Source: Bromus sterilis
Taxonomy: Eukaryota; Streptophyta; Magnoliopsida; Poales; Poaceae
DNA length: 64,000 nucleotides
Assembly (NCBI GenBank): GCA_950022295.1
Contig: OX465600.1
Coordinates: 23,225,282-23,289,281 of the forward strand
Direction of reading: 5' to 3'
Both the position numbers and the translations under genes were made by a program. Under the pieces are notes generated by a model. It searched no databases. It was not told the DNA's origin and saw nothing but the letters and a program-made list of their open reading frames with translations. Shown piece after piece: positions 54,562-64,000 of this stretch (position 1 is the stretch's first letter; each line of letters starts with the position of its first letter).

Positions 54562-57327
54562 AATTCCTGCTCGTCCTCGAGTAGGTAAATGATAACAGCA
54601 TAATTTCTGTGGTGACATGCTAGCAACCATATAAGAACTTTGAAAAGTAAAGCAATCAAGGTTAGAGATTCAATTCAAGTCATAACCTGCAAGAGTCTAT
54701 ATTAGCATTGAAACAAGTAACAAAAGAACATTAGGTGCAAGAGCTCTCGCTGTCCGTGACTCGAATGTCTCCAAATGGTGTTTGCGTGCAAGAAGGGGAA
54801 TAGGGAATACGAGAAAAATATTTTTTTGTTGAGAACTCAATCTACTAAAATTTCAGACTTGTTCTTTTTCTGGAATCTTATCTTGACTCGTCCCCAGACC
54901 ACTAGCCTGGTACAAGTCAATTTGATCCACTCCTTTTTCAATAATTTGAGCACTCATGCAATGGATGAGCGTAAGCATGAGAATTGACACTTAGGATGGC
55001 AAAGAGAGAAGTACGGAGGAGGAGGAGGAAGACAAAAAAGAATGAGAAAGGCTCACATCAATGAGGACAATCATAGGCAAGAGATGCCAAATGATATATA
55101 TGATGTGAGGAGTAGGGATTGCCATGCAACGGATGCACATATGAGCTAAGAAGGCTCTCCAATGGAACTAGTGGGGGTGCATCTAACTTGCTCGCTCATG
55201 AAGACCTAGAGCTCGTTTGAGGAGGCTCATCCTTGGAATATGCAAGCCAAGTTCTATAGTGTGAAGGTCCTCACATAGCTATATGCATAATGATCATCTC
55301 TATGGAGTACAAGGATATAAAGGGAGTACTAGTGTGGATCTCTCAAAAGGATAGTAGTGTTGCCCCTTTCTCTCTTTTTATTTCTTTTTCTCTTTTTTCT
55401 ATTTTTTTGTATTTTTTTGTGGCCTCAATGGCTCTTTCTATTTAACTCTCATTTGTCCTCTTTGGGATCTTTTATTGTGTCCACTTTGGGATCTTTTCCT
55501 CACTTAAGGGCAACACTCTATTTTACAAGAAGGTAAAGGAGATCTTTCACACTTTACAAGGTACTCGAAATCATAAAGAAGATGTAGCTATCATGACGTA
55601 TGCAATGTATGTCGCTGCCAGTGTAGCAGGAACATGTATGACATGAAGATCAAGTCATGAAGAGGTGGATGTTGCATGTCAATATATCTCGGAAAGGCTA
55701 TGGAAATGCCTTGATAGGTAGGTATGGTGGCTGTTTTGAGGAAAGATATAAGGAGGTTTATGATGACAGAGCGTATCATGCCAAGGGTTTGGATGTACCA
55801 GCGAAGGTGGACACCAACTCTCGGAGTGAGAAGAAGGCAATGCACGGCACGGGAGAGGCTAGCAAAATATGGGAAGGTGGAAGTGTCAACTTTCAATACT
55901 TACATTAGTCCGAAGAACTCATGCACTTATTATCGGTAACTCTCAATCTAAAAAGGAGGTTCACAAAGAGACAAGTACCCCGAGGAGGAGTGTATGGGGG
56001 TTTCGTTATCCTTGCGCATCCTCGACTCATGGTACGTGAGTGTACTCTAATATTCGATCCCTCCAAAGATTAGTGATCCATCTAGTAGCTAGAGTTCTCA
56101 ACTAGTTTTGTAGGTTTTGAAAATACACACGGATTGCCCAAAATACGACACCTATCACTAATAGGCTAGAGCTCTTGACACCAAAAGTTCAAACATTACT
56201 CACAACAATACCTCAAAACTCTTGCAAGTTACTACTAGAATTAAATAGCAACCTCAATTACCTACTTTCAAGACAAGATACAACTCAGTGCAACAACCAA
56301 CTCTCTTTAACAAGATAAACATGAAAACTAAAAAGAGTTCCAGCAACAAACTAAACAAAAGCCAAGGCTCTTGCTAAAGACAAAATAAGACTAAGACTAA
56401 ACATGGCAGCAGCTACGAAAAGATAAAGAACACACAACAGCAAAAAGATAAGCAGGAAAAATCCTATGATGTGTTCTAGATTTTAAAAGTGAAGCGTGTT
56501 TCTCTCCCACACAAAGTAAGACGGGGTCTAACTTGTTATGAACAGCAAGCAAAACAAAAGAAAACTAAAAATAAAACCTAAGAGCGAGACGCTCCAAGCA
56601 TAGCACATAACGCATGAAGTGATAAAAATATAGTGAGACGAAGGACGAACTGATGATTGTTGATGGAGAAGGGGATGCACGGGGGCATCCCCAAGCTTAG
56701 ACGCTTGAGTCTCCTTGAATATTTATTGGGGATGCATGGGGGAATCCCCAAGCTTGAGCGCTTGACACTCCTGGATCTTCTTTCATCATCTTCCATCGCA
56801 CACTTGAAAACTCCCTTCATACATAACTCATCATAAGCTGATTAGACAGGTTAGTACCCTTAATAAAATAATTTTTCCCCACTCGATATAAAGATATTCT
56901 TGAAGAGCTACTGTTTCTCAAGAGTGCCAAAAAGTTTTTGCAAAGAAAAAGCAAGCTTAAGGTTTGCAAAAGTGAAGAGAGGCAAAACGTGGCAGAATCT
57001 GTGAAAAACAGAACAGCAGGTAGTAGAGAATTTTTTCGGGCCACTTCTGCAACTCAAATCAAAAAACTCAGAACATAAGAAAGTTTCACAATTGTATAAA
57101 GCATGCTGTCAAAAAAATTCTGATCAAAAAGATGATCTGGTGATTTTATTGGAATTTTTCTGTCAAGGGACAGAATCTGTTTTCTGGACATTATGTCACA
57201 ACTTTTGCTTCCCTTATCATAAGAGGCTATAACTTGGCACAAAGCTGAAAATAAAGATACAAGTATGTTGCTACAGTAGTAACAAACATCAAGACACAAC
57301 AAAAGCAAAAACAAACCTAATTCGTTG
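54562..57327 (-). other. G6 3' non-coding region
   Basis: Pyrimidine tract 55361-55420, sense/antisense open-frame block 55591-55939, paired PPT-like repeats near 56670-56698 and 56740-56756. No gene supported. Confidence 0.7.
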
Positions 57328-57350
57328 TGGGCTGCCTCCCAAAAGCGCTT
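57328..57350 (-). other. Conserved post-coding hairpin motif (G6, one arm base changed)
   Basis: Same position and sequence as in G2, G4 and G5, but with CCCAAAAGCGC where the others have CCCGAAAGCGC. Confidence 0.45.
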
Positions 57351-57393
57351 CTTTAAAGCCATTAGCTAGGCTTAAAGATTATAAAAGGTGCTC

Positions 57394-58578
57394 TCATAAG
57401 AATAAGAATTTGAAGCAAAAGAGAGCATCAAGAAGCAAATTTGAAACACATTTAATCCTAACCCAGTTCCTATGCATAGGCATCTTATAAGAAAATAAAT
57501 CAAAGAAGCAAAAAGAAACCAGCATAGGAAGGTGGAACAAGAACATCTTCAAAACTTTCAACATAAAGAGAGGAGTTTTAGTAATATGGAAGTTTCTACA
57601 ACCAAACTTTCCTCTCTCAAAATAATTTTCAGTAGTACCATGAACAACATCAAGAATATAACTATCACATAAATCATGTTGTTCATGACCTACAAGCACA
57701 TGTGAATAGTTTTCAACACGGTCTTCAGGATCATAAGATAAATGCAACCCATCACATTGAGCTTTGATAAGAGGAAAATTCTCCGGAGTTGGAGATTTTA
57801 AAAGGATAATAGGACACTCAAGTGTGGGTGCGATAGCAAAAATTTCATGCTTAACATGAGGAACTATAGAAAGTTCGTCTCCGTAAGCATCATCCATAGT
57901 GGCATCACGGCCATAAGCATAGAAGGCATCAACTTAATCAAAAAGGGTTATTTCAAAAGAATCCATAGGATCATAATACTCATATAAGGTAAGATTCAAA
58001 GAGTTACTCTCATTAGAAGGTAGACATGGATGGATCCATTCTTCCTCCTTTTGTTCGGCACTCTCCTCCTCTTTTTCATCCAAGGAGCTTTCAGGTTCAT
58101 AAATTTCTTCTTCCATAGAGTCCTGCAAATCATTAGTCTCTTCCTTTGGGGGAGAGATTCTCTCAAGATGATCAGTAATGTAATAATTTTCATCGTAATT
58201 TTACAAACAATAGTTAAACATAGCAAGACTCTCAGATTTGTAAGGGGCATCATCAATATTTTTAAGAAGAGAAGTAATTTCATAGGCACCCTTATAAGCA
58301 ACAAATTCTTCTATTTCCTCTGCATCATAAAAATCATAGTTTCTCTTAGCATAAGAAGCTAAGGTTTCATCATCATTGTACTCACATTGGAAAGAAAGGT
58401 GTTTGTGCCTCATAAAGCAACAAGATTCATCCCTGCAGAAAGATATATTATATATTGAGCACAAGTTTCTAGAATACTCATACAACTGATGTATTTGTTT
58501 CCATAAGTGTATCCCTTTTGAACCAAGCGGTGTTCCTTGTACCACTTTTGTTGATTCTCGGTGAATCGTCCATGCCAA
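57394..58578 (-). pseudogene. G6 orphan acidic ORF of unknown function (two in-frame stops)
   Basis: Same protein as in G5, in one frame of about 390 codons with two stops (58203-58201 and 57936-57934). Both are GAA-to-TAA changes relative to G5 (CLENYD and FDEVDA there). Motifs kept: FCRDESCCFMRHKHLSFQC, LTLYEYYDPMDSFEITLFD, DAYGDELSIVPHVKHE, and the hydrophobic C-terminus LFHLPMLVSFCFFDLF. The intact frame apart from isolated nonsense changes suggests the protein was functional until recently. Start uncertain. Confidence 0.65.
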
Positions 58579-58751
58579 TAAGATCTAGTTTCAAAGAAGT
58601 CAGACGTTGATTGGCAAGTAAGGAACTAGATATACTATAGTTTTGGGTTTTTTGATAAAGGACACTGTGATAAAAACGGAAAGGTAAACTAACAAGACTA
58701 AAAAGCAAAGGTAAAAGATAGTGTGAAACTCCCTTATCTTAGCACTCGGAG

Positions 58752-58769
58752 TCCCCGGCAACGGCGTCA
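58752..58769 (-). promoter_or_regulatory. G6 primer-binding site (tRNA-Asp, one mismatch)
   Basis: TGACGCCGTTGCCGGGGA on the minus strand; the third base is changed from G to A. Confidence 0.85.
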
Positions 58770-58780
58770 GAAATCTTGCT

Positions 58781-60421
58781 TGATGTGCGAGGTGATGATA
58801 GTGATTTCTCGCCCTTCGTTGGTGAACCCCAAGTGGAAGGCGTGATGTAGCACAGTAGCAAATTTCCCTCAGTAAAGATACCAAGGTTTGTCTCCAGTAG
58901 GACTCCGGAGATGATAAGTAGGTGTCAGCGGCGCAACTGACGCGGACCTGCACACAGACACAAATAACTTTGTTCCCAACGAAGTTCAGAGAGGTTGTCA
59001 ATCTCTCCGGTCTTGTTGTTCACAAAGGATCAAACACAAGGGATAATGATAGCAACTGAAAGTAAAAGCAGAAAAGTAAATGAGCGTGGAAACAGTGATG
59101 AAGATATGGACCGGGATACGTGATGTTCACTAGTGATGTCTCTCTCCCAAAAGACGATAAAACTGCTATGCGAGGTGAACAAATTACAGAAGGGCAATTG
59201 ACAGGATTATGAACGCACCGCAATGCTAACTATGCTACAAAAGAAAGGAAGAGGCTCAAAAGCATGGGCAGAACGCCAAAATAAGTAGACCGAAATCCAA
59301 CTGCATCTACTACTAATCATCCACCTTGAGATAACTATCCAGAACATCTCACTGGTATTAAGTTGCGAGCCCGACCCAAAGTGTAAACCCAAAGCAACAG
59401 ACAACTGCATTAAAAAGCACTTTGCGTAAAGTAAACAATCCTTGCAACCGCAGTTAAAAGCACCGTTGTTTTCCCCCTTGTGGCAACAGCACATCCCCTA
59501 GACTCATGTTTCTGTCACTCAAGCGTGTCATCAGGGGGCATGAACCCACAATCGAGCATAACGTTCCCTCTTGGGGTTACTACCTACTACTTGGCCAAAG
59601 CAATAAACAGCAACGGAGAACATGCAAGAATTACTTAAGAACAAAAATATAAGAGATAAGAACCAAATATATTACTCAATCACAATCTGAACATAATCTC
59701 ATAATCCATCAGATCCCATCAAACTCAGCATAGCAACAGCAGAAAGATTACAAAAGTGCCTCGATCATGTAGGGCAGCTCACGAGGTCTAAACCATGAAG
59801 AACAAAGAGGGGAGGAGAACATCACATAGCTACTGATCACGGACCCATGGTCCAAAGGAAACTACTCACGGCACATCCGGGAAGCATCCATGGTGGAGAG
59901 GAGACTCTCGGAGGTCGGCCCTCCCTCCGGCAGGGTGCCGGGAAGAGGTCTGCTGGTGCTCCCGATCTCGAAAGCGCGACGGCGGCGGAACAGAGGCGAG
60001 ATCGCGAAAAAGGGTTCTTCCCCCGAGGGTTTCTCGTCACGGAGAATATATAGGCGAAGGGGGGCAGCCAGGGGGGCCACCAGGGGTCCAGGCGCCCCCC
60101 TGGCGCGGCCAGCCCCTGGGGCGCGCCACCAGGGCGCCTGGGCCCCTGGTGGTGGCCCTCTGGCCCCAACTAGGTTCATCTGGAAGGTTCATCTGCGCTG
60201 ATTTTTTATCTGATTTTTCCCGAATTTTTGGAGCACTTTTTATATGGGGGAAAACTGAAATAGAAAAACACAGAAAACAGGAACTGGAACTGTGGTGCAC
60301 TGAGTTAATAGGTTAGTCCAAATATGATCAAAAGTTTATGAAAGTGTATCTAGATCATAGCAATATCACACAAAACATGCATGGAGCAAGCAGAAATTAT
60401 AGATACGTTTTGGACGTATCA
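58781..60421 (-). repeat. G6 5' LTR (1641 bp)
   Basis: Donor GTGAGT with GT at 59869-59868 and acceptor GTGTGCAG|GTCC ending at 58948; intron length 922 nt, the same as in G2 (3' LTR) and G5. An open frame (59001-58600, minus) crosses the primer-binding site. Confidence 0.93.
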
Positions 60422-60426
60422 AGTAC
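60422..60426. repeat. Target-site duplication of G6, right copy (agtac)
   Basis: Matches 52888-52892. Confidence 0.95.
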
Positions 60427-61854
60427 AGAGGAGTTGTCAATTCCTCCGGTCTTGTCGTTTACAAAGGATCAACGCAAGAGATAAAAGGTGCAAAGGAAAG
60501 TAAAAGATGAAAGTAAATTGAGGGTGTGAACGATAATGTGAATATGGACCAGGGTCCCGTGATTTTCACTAGTGATGTCTCTCTCCCAAAAGATGATAAA
60601 AGTGCTAGCGAGGTAAACAAATCACAGTTGGGCAATTGACAGGATTATGAAGTCACCGCAATGCTAACTATGCTGCAAAGAAAGGAAGGGCTCAAAAGAA
60701 ATGGGCAGTACGCCAAGGTAAGTAGACCGAAATCGATCTGCATCTACTACGAATAATCCACCTTGAGATATCTATCCAGAACATCTCGCTGGTATTAAGT
60801 TGCGAATCCCACCCAAAGTGTAAACTCAAAGCAACAGACAACTGCATTAAAAGAACTTTGCGTAAAGTAAACAATCCTTTCACCCGCAGGTACAAGCACT
60901 GTTGTTTTATCCCTGGTGGCAACATCACATCCCCTAGTCTCATATTTCTGTCACTCAAGCTAGACATCAAGGGGCTGAACCCACAATCGAGCATGACGCT
61001 CTCTCTTGGAGTTGCAAATTAAATACTTGGCCAAAGCAAATACTGCAACGGAGAACATGCAAGAATTTACTCAAGAACAAAATATAAAAGAGAAGAACCA
61101 AATATATTACTCATCACAATCTGAACATAATCTCATAATCCATCAGTTCCCAACAAACTCAGCATAACAACGGCAGAAATTACATAGATGCCTCGATCAT
61201 GTGAGGCAGCTCACGAGGACTCGAAAGTGGAAGCACAAAAGGGGGAGAGATAGATCACATAGCTACTGGTCACGGACCCATGGTCCAAGGGAAACTACTC
61301 ACGGTACATACGGGAGGCATCCATGGCTATGGAGGGTCTCCCGGAGGGGGTAGCTTCTCCCGGCAGGGTGCCGGAGCAGCTTCTCCAAGCAGCCCCGATC
61401 TAGAAACGGCAGCGGCGGCGGAACAGAGGCGAGATCGCTAAAGAGGAGTCCGTATTAGGGGTTTCCACCCCAAGGGGTAAATATAGGCAAAGGGGGCGTC
61501 GAGGGGACCCACGAGGCAGTCAGGAGGGTCCCTGGCGCGGCCTAGGGTAGGGCCGCGCCACCTGCCCTTCTGGCTGCCTGGTGGTGGCCCCCCTTCCCTC
61601 TCTTGCTGATTCCGGAAGCTTCTGTTGCGCTGATTTTTTATATATTTTTCCCAGAATTTTTGGAGCACTTTTAATGGCCGGAAAACCTGAAATACAAAAA
61701 CAGCAGAAAACAGAAACTGGCAACTGGGTGCACTGAGTTAATAGGTTAGTCCAAATAGGTTCAAAAGTGTATGAAAGTTCAAGCAAAACATGGCAAAGTC
61801 ACACAAAACATGCATGGAACAAGCAGAAATTATAGATACGTTTGGGACGTATCA
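60427..61854 (-). repeat. G4 5' LTR, outer part (promoter side)
   Basis: Continues 52681-52892. It contains the GC hairpin (61534-61559), a TATA-like box in minus orientation near 61485, and the leader-intron donor at 61302-61297. It ends GACGTATCA next to gagag. Confidence 0.92.
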
Positions 61855-61859
61855 GAGAG
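61855..61859. repeat. Target-site duplication of G4, right copy (gagag)
   Basis: Matches 38366-38370. Confidence 0.95.
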
Positions 61860-63297
61860 GCCTTCCGGTCAAGATCATAACATCATTGGAACCAAGTGGA
61901 TCTTCAAAAACAAGCAAGATGAATATGGTAATATCATTCGAAACAAGGCAAGGCTAGTGGCTCAAGGGTACTCCCAAGTTGAAGGCTTGGATTTTGATGA
62001 GACCTTTGCTCCCGTTGCCCGTCTTGAATCTATACGCATGTTTCTTTCTTATGCCGCATTCAATGTATTCCCATTATTTCAAATGGATGTAAAAGGTGCT
62101 TTCCTTAATGGTCCACTACAAGAGGATGTATATGTAGCACAACCACTCGACTTTTGTGACCCTCATCACAAGGATCACGTGTACAAACTTCATAAGGCAT
62201 TATATGGTCTTAAGCAAGCCCCTAGGGCTTGGTATGACCATCTTAGGAATTTTTTACTCGAGGAAGGATTTGTGAGGGGTGTCATTGATGCCACTCTTTT
62301 TACCAAGAGAACCAATGGTCAATTGCTCATATGCCAAATCTATGTAGATGACATAATATTTGGTTCTCATAACCCATCTTTGTGCAAGTGGTTCTCGGAA
62401 ACTATGACCAAGAACTTTGAGATGTCCATGATGGGGAGCTTGAAGTACTTCCTTGGATTTCAAATTGAGCAATTTGCCGAAGGAACCTTCATCTCCCAAA
62501 CAAAGTAAATTCAAGACATGCTCGTGAAGTTTGGTATGAAGGATGCCAAGCCATGCAAGACACCCATGCCAACCAAGGGATATCTAGATCAAGACCTTTC
62601 CGGTATTCTGTTTGATGCTACTCTTTATCGTTCTATGATTGGTTCATTGCTTTACCTTTGTGCATCTAGACCGGATATTATGCTTAGCATAGGAATGTGT
62701 GCCAGATATCAAGTCTCTCCTATGGAGAGTCATCATTTGGCGGTTAAGCGCATTCTTAGATACCTTGTTCATACTCCTTTGTTGGGCCTTTGGTACCCCC
62801 AAGGAAGCCAAGTTTGATCTCTTGGGTTACACCGATGCGGATTGGGCCGGAGACAAGGTGGATCGGAAGTCAACGTCAGGTTCATGCCAATTTCTTGGGC
62901 GCTCATTGGTGAGTTGGCACTCCAAGAAGCAAAATTGTGTCTCCCTCTCCACCACCGAAGCCGAGTATGTGGCCGCCGCAAGTTGTGCTACTCAAGTTCT
63001 ATGGATGAGGCAAACCTTTAAGGATTATGGCCTCATCTATAAGAAGGTACCCATCTTATGTGACAATGAAAGTGCTATCAAGATTTCCAACAACCCGTGT
63101 CAACATCCTCGCACCAAGCATATTGACATTCGTCATCACTTCATACGAGATTATATTCAAAAGTGTGATATTGTTCTTGCGCATGTGGGCACCGAAAAGC
63201 AACTTGCCGATATTTTCACGAAGCCGTTGGATGAAGCAAGGTTTTGCCAACTAAGGGGTGAACTTGGTATCTTGGAACGTTATAGTTTCTCAGCCTA
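61860..63297 (+). pseudogene. pol: C2 reverse transcriptase and RNase H (one stop, one frameshift)
   Basis: It continues from 38370. RT motifs: NIIGTKWIFKNKQDEYG, QMDVKGAFLNG, LYGLKQAPRAWYD and the catalytic YVDDIIFG. A TAA at 62506-62508 replaces the expected Tyr codon (QTK-stop-IQDML). A frameshift near 62805 moves RNase H (DADWAGDKVDRKSTSG, TEAEYVAAASC, LCDNESAIKIS, LADIFTKPLDEARF) into another frame, ending at 63297. The catalytic residues are kept but the polyprotein cannot be made intact. Confidence 0.92.
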
Positions 63298-63729
63298 GGG
63301 GTATCTTGCTCTCATTCATGCACATAGCATATAACTTGTCTAGATGTAGGCATATATGTAGGGGGAGAAACTCAATTCATGAGTTCTCAACTCTCTATGT
63401 GATGCACAAAGAGAACCAACATCAACAATCCGCATGCTCACTTCGGTGAATCCATGTGTAGCGGTTAAAGATGGAGTCGTGACTTTGGACCCAAGATACA
63501 TCTTCGCGGTGTCAAAGCACATCCACTCAAATATGGTGGTTTCGGCCATCGCCCTTCCCTTCGGAAGGATTACTTGTGTCTTGTGTGCTTGATTGGTTGG
63601 TTTTTATTCATATATATATACATACCCACTATGACCTTATCACATATATGATCTTGGTATAATAGTATATCATACCTTTTATGACCTTGGTGCCCGTCTC
63701 TGTCCCAGCCCGCTCTGCATCTCCCAGGC
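63298..63729 (+). other. C2 3' region with polypurine tract candidate
   Basis: Short non-coding stretch. GTAGGGGGAGAAA near 63358-63370 is a Sirevirus-like polypurine tract. I could not fix the first base of the 3' LTR because the window holds only one LTR copy. Confidence 0.5.
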
Positions 63730-63851
63730 ATCGGACTTTCGGTACACACCGGACGTCCGGTACCTGGCACACTCACTTCCTGGACCTCACACAGCCATTC
63801 AGCCATATCGGAAATCCGGTTCCCATCGGACGTCCGATCGCCGGACGTCCG
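63730..63851 (+). promoter_or_regulatory. Palindromic repeat array in the C2 LTR promoter
   Basis: Five copies of the consensus YCGGANNTYCGR: at 63731 (TCGGACTTTCGG), 63749 (CCGGACGTCCGG), 63808 (TCGGAAATCCGG), 63826 (TCGGACGTCCGA) and 63841 (CCGGACGTCCGA). Three are perfect or near-perfect palindromes. Clustered palindromes upstream of the core promoter are a reported Sirevirus LTR feature. Confidence 0.65.
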
Positions 63852-63864
63852 ATCCCGCGCAAAC

Positions 63865-63872
63865 TATATAAA
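63865..63872 (+). promoter_or_regulatory. C2 LTR TATA box
   Basis: TATATAAA, 14 bases after the last palindrome and followed by a GC-rich leader to the window end. Transcription should begin near 63900. The LTR runs beyond 64000. Confidence 0.65.
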
Positions 63873-64000
63873 CGCAACCGCGTGGAGAGGAGCAATTATC
63901 CTCTCCACTCGGTTCCTTTCCAGCCGTTTCGCCCGCCGGCCGCCCTGGTCGGCTCCCGGCCCCTCTCCTCCGGATCTACGTGCCACGGGTACCCCTCCCC

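Larger units (their letters stand above)
52893..60421 (-). mobile_element. G6: non-autonomous Gypsy element with orphan ORF, inserted in the G4 LTR
   Basis: 7529 bp with agtac duplications. LTRs 52893-54547 and 58781-60421, primer-binding site, polypurine tract and the same internal plan as G5. Its LTR end (TGATGTGCGAGGTGATG on +) is a third subtype, unlike the G2/G5 and G3/G4 ends. Its internal 3' region is nearly identical to that of G5, so either the LTR or the interior has been exchanged. Confidence 0.93.
38371..61854 (-). mobile_element. G4: gag-protease Gypsy element, minus strand, hosting G5 and G6
   Basis: 3' LTR 38371-40016; 3' non-coding 40031-42925; protease remnant 42926-43113; G5; protease N-terminal part and gag 50651-52525; primer-binding site 52653-52670; 5' LTR 52681-52892 plus 60427-61854, split by G6. 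Without G5 and G6 it is about 8.4 kb, the same size as G2. A gagag duplication flanks it in C2 pol. It lacks reverse transcriptase and integrase. Its LTR subtype (TGATGGCTTCTCGCC on the + strand) is shared with G3. Confidence 0.93.
37564..64000 (+). mobile_element. C2: old Sirevirus-like Copia element, 5' part missing, split by G4
   Basis: Copia pol sequence at 37564-38370 (end of integrase and linker) continues without loss at 61855 (start of reverse transcriptase) once G4 and one gagag are removed (SLVERPSGQDHNIIGTKW across the join). RNase H ends at 63297, followed by a probable 3' LTR running past the window end. The gag, protease and most of the integrase are absent to the left of 37564. 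It is the oldest identifiable layer in the right half. Confidence 0.88.

Noticed and set aside
38371..61854. G4, G5 and G6 as tandem or segmental duplications
   Set aside because: Each has its own LTR pair, primer-binding site and distinct 5-base duplication, and removing G5 and G6 restores G4 continuity. Nested insertion explains the repeats.

Overview
This window is intergenic DNA from a large-genome grass, almost certainly Triticeae (wheat, Aegilops, barley or rye). I find no host gene, tRNA, rRNA or CRISPR. Essentially every base belongs to a stack of nested LTR retrotransposons. The Triticeae assignment rests on the long Gypsy LTRs beginning TGATACGTCC, primer-binding sites matching tRNA-Asp, the Athila-type gag/protease sequences, a Sirevirus-type Copia element of about 14 kb, and a solo LTR of about 3.9 kb. 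Family names (Sabrina/WHAM-like, Maximus-like, Sukkula-like) are tentative because no repeat database could be searched.

Layout, with labels used throughout. G1 (+, 1-12812) is an Athila-lineage Gypsy element with gag-protease and an orphan 3' ORF but no reverse transcriptase or integrase; it carries solo LTR S1 (3484-7410). G1 sits in the gag of G3 (-, visible at 12813-13730 and 36077-37563; the rest lies left of the window). G2 (+, 13731-36076) is a second insertion in the same G3 gag; it is a gag-protease-only Gypsy element and hosts C1 (-, 18815-32831), a young Sirevirus-like Copia element with gag, pol and a 1298-residue third ORF. G3's outer LTR is truncated at 37563 and abuts C2 (+, 37564-38370 and 61855-64000), an old Copia element whose pol is split by G4 (-, 38371-61854). 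G4 in turn hosts G5 (-, 43119-50645) in its protease region and G6 (-, 52893-60421) in its 5' LTR. Five-base target-site duplications can be read for S1 (gtatt), G2 (ctcct), C1 (atagg), G4 (gagag), G5 (acatt) and G6 (agtac), so the order of events is well supported.

How the parts work together. None of the Gypsy elements encodes reverse transcriptase or integrase, so all must have been mobilised in trans by an autonomous relative not present here. G2-G6 are mosaics of a common kit: LTR subtypes, a shared 3' non-coding region, and two exchangeable coding cassettes (gag-protease in G2, G3, G4; an unrelated orphan ORF in G5, G6). C1 is the only near-autonomous element: its two LTRs differ at 4 of 1287 positions by my reading, and its pol is broken by one in-frame TGA.

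The most interesting signal is that two unrelated elements, Gypsy G1 and Copia C1, both carry a 3' orphan ORF with what looks like the same domain. Each ORF is preceded by its own promoter-like segment and by a candidate 5'-UTR intron whose acceptor lies within 1-2 bases of the ATG. Other points are candidate 922-nt introns inside the G2-G6 LTRs (about 740 nt in G1), open frames running through U5 and the primer-binding site, and swapped gag coiled-coil cassettes.
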